Source: Pseudomonadota bacterium
GTDB lineage: Bacteria > Pseudomonadota > Gammaproteobacteria > Steroidobacterales > Steroidobacteraceae
Reading direction: 5' to 3'
DNA: 64,000 bases
Assembly (NCBI GenBank): GCA_023423935.1
Contig: JAFAEQ010000006.1
Span: 69,945-133,944, forward strand
A model generated the notes under the pieces. It was not told the origin of the DNA, did no database searches, and worked only from the letters and a program-made list of their open reading frames with translations. Below are positions 57,710-64,000 of this stretch, piece by piece (the first letter of the stretch is position 1; each line of letters begins with the position of its first letter). The translations under genes were made by a program, and so were the position numbers.

Positions 57710-58507
57710 ATGAACAAGGCTCCATCCATTATCGCCGCCGTCGTGGCGACCGCTTCGCTGAACACTACCGCCGATGCTCAATCGCCGACGCCCTCGTCAG
57801 GGGATGCGGCGAAGAACGTCGTTCTCGTCCACGGCGCCTTCGCAGACGGTTCTGGTTGGCGCGGCGTCTATGACGAGCTGACGCGGCGCGGTTTTCGCGT
57901 GACGATCGTTCAGAACCCGCTTACTTCGCTCGCCGACGATGTGGCCTCGACCCAGCGCGTCCTCGATCGCCAGGACGGTGCGACGATTCTCGTCGGTCAT
58001 TCCTGGGGTGGGACTGTCATCACGGAAGCAGGCGTGCATCCGAAGGTGGTTGGGCTGGTCTACGTGTCAGCGCTCGCACCGGATGCCGGTGAGTCGACGG
58101 CGCAGCAGTATCAGGGATTCGCGGGAACCCCAGAGTTCGTCATCGACACGCACGCGGATGGGTACGGATTCCTGAACCTGCAGAAGTTCAAAGCCGGCTT
58201 CGCCCACGACGCAAGCGATGCCGACGCGGCGTTCCTGCGCGACTCGCAGGTGCCGATCAACATGTCGGTATTCGGAACGAAGGTCAAACAGGCAGCGTGG
58301 CGGTCCAAACCGAGCTGGGCGGTAATCGCGACAGAGGACAAGGCGTTCGATCAAGCGATGCTCGTTCATATGGCCACTCGCATCGGTGCGAACATCACCC
58401 GGGTCTCCGCCAGCCATGCGGTCTTCATGACGCAACCGAAAGTTGTGGCGGATACGATCGATCGAGCGGCCAGAGAGGCTGCTAAGAAAGTGAAGCAGGG
58501 ATCGTGA
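57710..58507 (+). CDS. Secreted alpha/beta hydrolase
   Basis: 265 residues from ATG 57710 with GGAGA upstream. Signal peptide (SIIAAVVATASLNTTADAQ). Alpha/beta hydrolase fold: oxyanion motif VVLVHGAFADGSGWRGVYDEL, nucleophile elbow GHSWGGTVITEAG, and a late His in VSASHAVFMTQP. The pattern fits the esterase/salicylate-esterase-like subgroup found in many bacterial periplasms. The MBL-fold gene starts 75 bases downstream on the same strand. Confidence 0.9.
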   Translation: MNKAPSIIAAVVATASLNTTADAQSPTPSSGDAAKNVVLVHGAFADGSGWRGVYDELTRRGFRVTIVQNPLTSLADDVASTQRVLDRQDGATILVGHSWGGTVITEAGVHPKVVGLVYVSALAPDAGESTAQQYQGFAGTPEFVIDTHADGYGFLNLQKFKAGFAHDASDADAAFLRDSQVPINMSVFGTKVKQAAWRSKPSWAVIATEDKAFDQAMLVHMATRIGANITRVSASHAVFMTQPKVVADTIDRAAREAAKKVKQGS

Positions 58508-58581
58508 CGAAGTGGACAGGTCGTTCGGCTCGCGCCTATCCGCCTCGCGACGCATCCGCTCTCAGCAACGCAGGAAACATC

Positions 58582-59553
58582 ATGAGTCCCTCGATCCGAG
58601 TGCTTGCCGCGAGCGTCGTATGTTTTACGTTGACTTCGAGTGCCTGCACCTGGACGCACTCGACTCGCGAGCCTTCGCAGTCACTGGAGCATGCTGGCGT
58701 TGAGTTTCAGCTCATTCGCAGTGCAACGATCAAGATCGACTACGCCGGCACGACGTTTCTGGTCGATCCGATGCTCGGCGAAAAGGGGGCGTTCCCGGGC
58801 TTCCCGGGAACGTACAACAGCCATCTGCGCAACCCGCTCGTAGACTTGCCTGTGGCATTGAGTGAGGTGATGGATGTCGATGCGGTGATCGTCACGCATC
58901 TACATCCGGACCACTGGGACGAGACGGCGCGACGTCAACTGCCGAAATCCATGCCGATCTTCGTGCAGGATGAGCAGGACGCGGCCGCTGTGCGCAACGA
59001 CGGCTTCACCGACGTGCGAGTACTCGGCAACGTCACGATGTTCAACGGAACGCGCCTTACTCGGGTGGGCGGCCAGCACGGCACGGATCGGCACATGGCC
59101 GAGCTGGGCGTCGTGCTCGGATCCGTGTCCGGTGTCGTGTTCGAGCGTCCGCAGCATGTGAGTGTCTATGTTGCCGGCGACACGATCTGGAGTCCGCCAG
59201 TAGAAGCGACAATCCAGGCGCACCACCCGGATGTGATTGTCCTGAACACCGGCTACGCGAGCATCACGGGATTCGACGGCTCGATCATCATGGGCAAAGA
59301 GGACCTGGCACGAGCACGCGCCCTCGCCGCGGATGCGGTGCTGATCGGCGTGCACATGGAGGCTGTGAATCACGCGATGCAGTCGCGCGCCGAACTGGCG
59401 AGGTACATCGTCGAGCAGAACCTCGACGTTGCTCGCACCCGAATCCCGGCGGACGGCGAAGTGTATCGCTTCGATCCTGCGCTTTCGGTAGCGACGATCA
59501 TTCGCGATGAGTCGAAGACTGAGATGGCGGCGAGTTCATCGAGCTCACGCTGA
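58582..59553 (+). CDS. Metallo-beta-lactamase-fold lipoprotein (UlaG-like hydrolase)
   Basis: 323 residues from ATG 58582 (AGGAA upstream). Lipoprotein-type signal with a lipobox-like TSSAC. MBL-fold motif THLHPDHWDE, further metal residues in GGQHGTDRH and AGDTIWSPP, and LIGVHMEAVNHAMQSRAEL near the end. Overall it resembles the UlaG/RomA-type L-ascorbate-6-phosphate lactonase-like group. Anchored in a membrane facing the periplasm. Substrate unknown; linkage to a secreted alpha/beta hydrolase suggests ester or lactone hydrolysis. Confidence 0.88.
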   Translation: MSPSIRVLAASVVCFTLTSSACTWTHSTREPSQSLEHAGVEFQLIRSATIKIDYAGTTFLVDPMLGEKGAFPGFPGTYNSHLRNPLVDLPVALSEVMDVDAVIVTHLHPDHWDETARRQLPKSMPIFVQDEQDAAAVRNDGFTDVRVLGNVTMFNGTRLTRVGGQHGTDRHMAELGVVLGSVSGVVFERPQHVSVYVAGDTIWSPPVEATIQAHHPDVIVLNTGYASITGFDGSIIMGKEDLARARALAADAVLIGVHMEAVNHAMQSRAELARYIVEQNLDVARTRIPADGEVYRFDPALSVATIIRDESKTEMAASSSSSR

Positions 59554-59630
59554 TTAGCAACGCGTGGCGCTCGCGTTCATCAGGTTCACGACGGACCAGG
59601 CAGTGGCCAGGCAATGTGTGAATCCGTTCG

Positions 59631-60272
59631 TCACAGATCGAGGAAGCCGCGCCTGATCGCGAGCAACACCGCATGGGTTCGATCCTTGGCGCCGAGCTTG
59701 GCGATGATGCTTTTCATGTGCGCCTTCACCGTTCCTTCGGTGACGTTCAGGATCTCGGCAATCTCGCGGTTGGCATTGCCGTGTGCGACCTGTCGCAACA
59801 CCTGAATCTCGCGCAGCGATAAGGTGTCGTCATCCGCGTGTTCGGCGAGCTCGATGGCGATCTCTGGCGGCACTACACGACGTCCGGCGTGCACAGATCG
59901 GATCATGTCGCGGAGCTCCTTGCGCATCATTCCCTTGAGCATGAATCCGCGCGCGCCGCTCTTGAGTGCGCGCATCACCTGCGCGTCGCCCCGATAGGTG
60001 GTCAGCACGACGATTCGCGCATCGGCCCATTCCGCCAGGATCTCACGCAGCGCCTCGAGCCCGCTCATGCCGGGCATCTGCAGATCCATGAGAGTGACGT
60101 CGGGGCGGTGTATTCGAAACTGCTCGATGGCATCGCGGCCGCTCTTGCCTTGAGCAATCAGTTTCATGTCCGGCTGTTCGCTGAGAGCGGCTTTGATGCC
60201 ATCGAGCAGCAGAGGATGATCGTCCACCGCCATCACGGTGATGACATGCGCGATGTCGGTGTCACTCGTCAT
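59631..60272 (-). CDS. NarL/LuxR-family response regulator
   Basis: 213 residues; AGAGGAAG lies upstream of the ATG. Receiver: VMAVDDHPLLLDGIKAAL, acceptor Asp in VTLMDLQMPGMSG, switch Thr in VVLTTYRGD, Lys in FMLKGM. C-terminal HTH: LSLREIQVLRQVAHGNANREIAEILNVTEGTVKAHMKSIIAKLG. The partner kinase is not adjacent; the Reg_prop sensor that begins at 62061 is a candidate, because regulators of this type are often encoded near such sensors. A palindromic repeat cluster lies just upstream. Confidence 0.93.
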   Translation of the reverse strand: MTSDTDIAHVITVMAVDDHPLLLDGIKAALSEQPDMKLIAQGKSGRDAIEQFRIHRPDVTLMDLQMPGMSGLEALREILAEWADARIVVLTTYRGDAQVMRALKSGARGFMLKGMMRKELRDMIRSVHAGRRVVPPEIAIELAEHADDDTLSLREIQVLRQVAHGNANREIAEILNVTEGTVKAHMKSIIAKLGAKDRTHAVLLAIRRGFLDL

Positions 60273-60445
60273 TTCGCTTCCTCTTGCTTCGTCGCGCGCA
60301 ATCTTCCGCGCCTGTTCCAGCCGCTGTCGGCGACATTAGTAAGAGCGTGCCCGCGCGGGCATGCAACCCGACCGTAGCCGGTGCATCCGTACGGCCGATC
60401 GACAGTCTCGCGGCCAGGAACCCTCCGAATGCGCATCGCGAGAAT

Positions 60446-60556
60446 GGATACCGGCCCGCGCCGGTATGACATCAATCGAGGGGAATGCGGATTCGACATG
60501 AATTGAAGGGAATGCGGATATGACATCACTTGCGGGAGTGCCGGTATGACATCAGC
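60446..60556. repeat. REP-like palindrome followed by tandem half-units
   Basis: TACCGGC-CCGC-GCCGGTA (60449-60466), flanked by GGA and TGAC, has the form of the GTCATNCCGGC-type extragenic palindromes of proteobacteria. Then units starting at 60463, 60489, 60516 and 60543 repeat GG(T/A)-ATGACATCA-like text with a 26-27 base period and GGGAATGC or similar ends. They lie between two minus-strand regulator genes and may also affect the start region of the gene at 59631-60272. Confidence 0.7.
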
Positions 60557-60569
60557 TGTCAGCGCTTCG

Positions 60570-61079
60570 TCATTCGTCGCAAGATCGCGCGGCGACACAG
60601 CGAGCGTCCCGGCGCGAGTCGTGCGAACGCTGGACTGCGTCCGCGCCGGTCATGATTCCCAGGCGATCGGTCATGCGCACCAGATCGGCGAACGATCGTG
60701 CGCCCAGCTTCTCCATGATGCGTCCACGATGCGTCTGTAAGGTGGCTTCGCTGATCCCGAGCGTGGCGGACGCTTGCTTGTTGAGCATGCCTTCTGCGAT
60801 GAGTGGCAGCACTTGACGCTCACGCGGCGTCAACTGCGAGTAGCGCTCCTTGAGCGCCGCGAATCGCATCGCCGTCGCCTTCACCCACTCCTCGAGATCG
60901 GAGTCCATGCGGTTCATATTGCCCGCGTGCACCAATATGCACATCGTCTGGCCACTGACCTGTGTGGTTGAAGACGCCGCGAGCGGATTCAGATCCTCGC
61001 AGTCAGGGCGATCGCTGCCAGATTCTCGCCATAGAGCGCGATCGACGAGGACGAACAGCAGCGAGCAATGTTGGTTCAT
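60570..61079 (-). CDS. FixJ-type LuxR regulator lacking a receiver domain
   Basis: The C-terminal part is a clear FixJ-type HTH: YSQLTPRERQVLPLIAEGMLNKQASATLGISEATLQTHRGRIMEKLGARSFADLVRMTDRLGI. In FixJ this follows a full receiver, but here only about 75 residues of unrelated sequence precede it. The start is unclear: ATG 61079, 60917 or 60908, none with a convincing ribosome site. Either a constitutively active DNA-binding protein or the remnant of a longer gene. Confidence 0.7.
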   Translation of the reverse strand: MNQHCSLLFVLVDRALWRESGSDRPDCEDLNPLAASSTTQVSGQTMCILVHAGNMNRMDSDLEEWVKATAMRFAALKERYSQLTPRERQVLPLIAEGMLNKQASATLGISEATLQTHRGRIMEKLGARSFADLVRMTDRLGIMTGADAVQRSHDSRRDARCVAARSCDE

Positions 61080-61323
61080 GGCGACACACCAAGGGCACTT
61101 GCGCCAATCTAATCCTTGGGGCTGATGCGAGCATCACCCCAACGGACAGAACCGACCTACCCTTTCGAGAGACTTGTTGGCATCTCAGAAGTGGTCTCGA
61201 ATGCCACGGATGACGGATAGCCGTCGTGATCGAGCCCCTCGACAATTCCTGCGGGGTCGTGACGCAGTGCTTACAAAGAGGCGGCACCGAGGCCACTTTC
61301 AGGATCACGCAAGGTTTTCATTC

Positions 61324-61911
61324 ATGAGTTCCGTAACAGCTCCTCGAGAGTCCACTATCGTTCTGGTTCGCGGTGCGCGTGGCGATGCTCATTCGACGTT
61401 GAGCAAGCTCATCCCCAAGGGGCACGGAATGGATCTCCGCGCGGGCACGGTCGTCATTGTCGATCTGAGCTCCGAGCTCGATGCGTCGAGCGAACAGCGC
61501 ATCCTGGCGGCACTTCACAGGCAAGTGCCGCACATCGGCAGTCGCCTGCGCTTGACCTCCGCCGGTATGGCCGGAACGCTCGCCGGCTGGCAGGAGCGTC
61601 GCGCGAAGGCGCTGCTGGCCGAAAGCATCAATGGCAACATCTCACTCGCCCATCTGGCGCAGGAATGCAGGTTGTCGGTTCGCCATTTCACTCGCGCATT
61701 CCGCGCGTCGACCGGCGTCTCTGCGCACACGTGGCTGTTGCGTCTGCGGATCGAGAAAGCAAAGACGCTGCTGCTCAGCTCTCGCCGGGCGCTGGCGGAG
61801 ATCGCCCTGGAGTGTGGATTCGCGGATCAAAGTCATATGACCCGTGTCTTCCGGCGTTCGATCGGCTTGAGTCCTGGCGTGTGGCGTCGCTTGCAGAGCT
61901 CAGACAGCTGA
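61324..61911 (+). CDS. AraC-family transcriptional regulator
   Basis: About 195 residues from ATG 61324; the frame runs back to 61174 without recognisable sequence. C-terminal double HTH (about 95-190): SINGNISLAHLAQECRLSVRHFTRAFRASTGVSAHTWLLRLRIEKAKTLL and LAEIALECGFADQSHMTRVFRRSIGLSPGVWRR, typical AraC/XylS. The N-terminal 90 residues are short for an effector domain and not recognised. Target unknown. Confidence 0.9.
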   Translation: MSSVTAPRESTIVLVRGARGDAHSTLSKLIPKGHGMDLRAGTVVIVDLSSELDASSEQRILAALHRQVPHIGSRLRLTSAGMAGTLAGWQERRAKALLAESINGNISLAHLAQECRLSVRHFTRAFRASTGVSAHTWLLRLRIEKAKTLLLSSRRALAEIALECGFADQSHMTRVFRRSIGLSPGVWRRLQSSDS

Positions 61912-62060
61912 TCTCAGCGCCGGTCCCCTTCGACAGCCGGCGAGCTTGCTCGGGAATGCGGGCGAGTGCGCAAAGGCGACGTGCCGTTGACACGGAATCG
62001 TAAGGGTTCCTATGTATCATGTGGTTCCGATGGAGGCCTCCTGCGCGTCCTATCGTCCAC

Positions 62061-64000
62061 ATGAATGCCCATTTCTTTCTGGTGCTTCTTCTGCCGTCGA
62101 TGCAGCGGTCGCGTCGAAAGCGTGCACCTGCAGTGACGCCATGGGTGCCCTGTCTGTTCCTGTTGCTGATGGGCAGTTTCGATCCCGCAATCGCACGCGA
62201 TCCAGACGCGAGACTTTCTCAGTACGGACACACTGCCTGGCGAGTACAGGACGGAGTGCTGCCCGGCGCAGTGCGTGCGATCACCCAGACACGGGACGGA
62301 TACTTGTGGGTCGGGACGAGCGCCGGACTGCTGCGCTTCGATGGCGTCAGGTTCGTACCGATCTCGCCTCGTAATGGCGAGCGTCTGCCATCGCCGGAAA
62401 TCGTGTCTTTGCTGGCGGCGAGCGACGGCAGCCTATGGATCGGCACGACGGACGGACTCGCGCATTGGTCGGAAGGCCGCCTGACTCACGTGTCCGAGGT
62501 CGTAGGTTCGATCGAGGGCATCGTGGAGGGCAAAGATCGGGAGATCTGGCTCGCGCGCGCACGCACGCGCGACGAACGCGGCCCGCTTTGCCGGGTCAGC
62601 GCGACATTCGAGGCCCGTTGCTTTGGCAAGGACAGCGGAATTCCCTTCGGTGCCGCGACGTCGGTGGCGCGGGGCGCCGACGGTGATCTGTGGATCGCTC
62701 ATAACGAGATCGTGCGGTGGAATCCGAGCTCGCAGCGGATCTACTCCCCGATGACGTCCGCATTGAGTCCCGATCTTCTCGGCGTCAAGGCACTCGTGCC
62801 GGCCGCCGATGGTTCGATGTGGGTCGGGTTCGCAAAGCGGGGGCCGGAACTGGGTCTGCAGCGACTCGTGAACGAGCGATTCGAGACGTTCGAAGCAGCG
62901 GGCCTGGCGGGTGATTCACTGCAGGTGAAGACATTGATGGTCGACAGTGCGCAGACGCTGTGGATCGGCACGTTTTCTGCGGGAATCTATCGAGTGCGTG
63001 GTACCCGCGTCGATCGCTACTCGAGCGCGGACGGACTTTCGAGCGATGGCGTCGCCAGCTTCTTCGAGGATCGCGAGGGAAACATCTGGGTCGCAACGTC
63101 CCGGGGCCTCGACCGATTTCGCGCCATGCGCGTGCTGACCTATTCGATACGCGAGGGGCTGTCTACCGATATGGTGGGCGCCGTGGTCGCGGCTCGTGAC
63201 GGGACAGTGTGGCTCAACAATTACGACGCAGTCGTCGCACTGGGTAGTGAAGGCGTGCGTTCGATGCGCACTGGACCTGAACTGCCCGGCAGCCAACCGA
63301 CCTCAATGTTCGAGGATCGCGAGGGCCGCTTGTGGGTGGGTGTGGATCTCAATCTGGCAGTGCTCGATGGCGGACGACTGCGATTGGTGACGGCCCCTGA
63401 CGGAGCACCCATCGGAACTGCACTCGGAATCACGCAGGATGCGAGCGGCGATATCTGGGTTCTCGCGCTTGCGAATCCGACGAGGCTCCTTCGAGTGCGC
63501 AATTTCCGTGTCGTACAGGAGATCGCGCCGCCGCAGATTCCGCCGACGCGTCGCATTCTGGCGGACCCTAAAGAAGGTCTCTGGTTGGGCACGATTGACG
63601 GTGACCTTGCGCACCTGACGGAGCGCGGGCTCAAAAGGATCGACTTCGATCTCGGTCCATTGCGCAGTCGGATTCATCAGATCGCAATCTCCGATGAAGG
63701 CGCGGTCCTCGCTGCGACCTCCTCCGGTGTCATCGGATGGCATGCGGGTCAGTCCAGGATCCTGAGCCGCGCCAACGGTCTGCCGTGCGATCGCATCAAC
63801 TCGCTGGTGTTCGATGCTCGCGGTGCACTCTGGCTCTACGCGGCGTGCGGTCTCATTCGCATCGAGGCACAGGAGCTGGCGAAGTGGTGGGCGAGCAGCG
63901 AGAAGTTGGTCTCGTACACACTGCTCGATGCGACGGATGGCGTGCAGAGTGCGGCGACGCCTTTCGACCCGGCGGGCGCGCCCCGCGGCGCCCGGCCGGG
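62061..64000 (+). CDS. Two-component regulator propeller (Reg_prop) sensor, N-terminal part
   Basis: The frame from ATG 62061 stays open to the right edge (about 646 residues). A hydrophobic signal-like stretch (PWVPCLFLLLMGSFDPAIA, after a basic segment) precedes a beta-propeller made of repeated blades with the signature DGxLWxGT (RDGYLWVGTSAGLLRFDG, SDGSLWIGTTDGLAHW, QTLWIGTFSAGIYR, EGNIWVATSRGLDRF, EGRLWVGVDLNLAVL, EGLWLGTIDGDLAHL). In this family the propeller is the periplasmic sensor and is followed by a Y_Y_Y domain, membrane helix and kinase or GGDEF output, all beyond the window. Family is clear; output type unknown. Confidence 0.9.
   Translation, partial: MNAHFFLVLLLPSMQRSRRKRAPAVTPWVPCLFLLLMGSFDPAIARDPDARLSQYGHTAWRVQDGVLPGAVRAITQTRDGYLWVGTSAGLLRFDGVRFVPISPRNGERLPSPEIVSLLAASDGSLWIGTTDGLAHWSEGRLTHVSEVVGSIEGIVEGKDREIWLARARTRDERGPLCRVSATFEARCFGKDSGIPFGAATSVARGADGDLWIAHNEIVRWNPSSQRIYSPMTSALSPDLLGVKALVPAADGSMWVGFAKRGPELGLQRLVNERFETFEAAGLAGDSLQVKTLMVDSAQTLWIGTFSAGIYRVRGTRVDRYSSADGLSSDGVASFFEDREGNIWVATSRGLDRFRAMRVLTYSIREGLSTDMVGAVVAARDGTVWLNNYDAVVALGSEGVRSMRTGPELPGSQPTSMFEDREGRLWVGVDLNLAVLDGGRLRLVTAPDGAPIGTALGITQDASGDIWVLALANPTRLLRVRNFRVVQEIAPPQIPPTRRILADPKEGLWLGTIDGDLAHLTERGLKRIDFDLGPLRSRIHQIAISDEGAVLAATSSGVIGWHAGQSRILSRANGLPCDRINSLVFDARGALWLYAACGLIRIEAQELAKWWASSEKLVSYTLLDATDGVQSAATPFDPAGAPRGARP

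Noticed and set aside
60269..60598. Minus-strand frame of 109 codons with repeated MSYPHS-like text
   Set aside because: It is the translation of the REP-like palindrome and its tandem half-units, not a protein.

Overview
The window is GC-rich, densely coded DNA from a Gram-negative bacterium. TonB-dependent uptake, an AsmA-family protein, MutY with YggX, a CRP-type site, a LexA-type site and a GlyGly-CTERM-like segment point to a free-living gammaproteobacterium. A Steroidobacteraceae/Nevskiales-like host is my guess and rests on gene content only.

Layout. 1-2.3 kb: end of a LacI-family regulator, then kduI-kduD for unsaturated uronate catabolism. 2.4-15.5 kb: a signalling island of four units in the order A-B-B'-A'. 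A and A' are each a multi-PAS hybrid kinase overlapping a receiver-EAL gene; B and B' are each a NarX-type kinase with a LuxR-type response regulator. 15.5-19.2 kb: an ECF sigma / membrane protein / DUF4097 operon, then a receiver-GGDEF cyclase. 19.6-32.5 kb: two very large hybrid kinases with two receivers and an HPt domain each, enclosing asmA-like, SRPBCC, mutY and yggX genes. 32.8-36.0 kb: a DUF4126 membrane protein, a flavin disulfide oxidoreductase and an SOS-linked cluster (SRAP peptidase plus two small genes behind a near-consensus LexA box). 36.4-42.4 kb: a TonB-dependent receptor, small proteins and egtB-egtD for ergothioneine. 42.7-45.7 kb: tRNA-Phe followed by a decayed island with an intact Clp-fold protease pair and broken Fic and YVTN genes. 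45.7-64 kb: oxidoreductase/LysR pair, a sialidase-like/GlyGly-CTERM/beta-barrel fusion, cytochrome c, a STAND regulator, P450, LysE exporter, alpha/beta hydrolase, metallo-beta-lactamase-fold lipoprotein, three regulators and the start of a Reg_prop sensor.

The genes fit together mainly as signal transduction: at least seven histidine kinases, many receivers, one GGDEF and two EAL proteins, so cyclic-di-GMP is probably both made and degraded under phosphorelay control.

The least explained feature is a set of intergenic arrays built from stop-codon-rich 7-base units (TAATGAG/CAATGAG or CCTAGNN). Four of the five lie at convergent gene ends. Most have arms in opposite orientation, GC hairpins overlap the stop codons of both giant kinases, and in three cases an array supplies the last codons or the stop of a gene. 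This is the best candidate for an undescribed element, together with the fused GlyGly-CTERM/beta-barrel protein and the small SOS operon.
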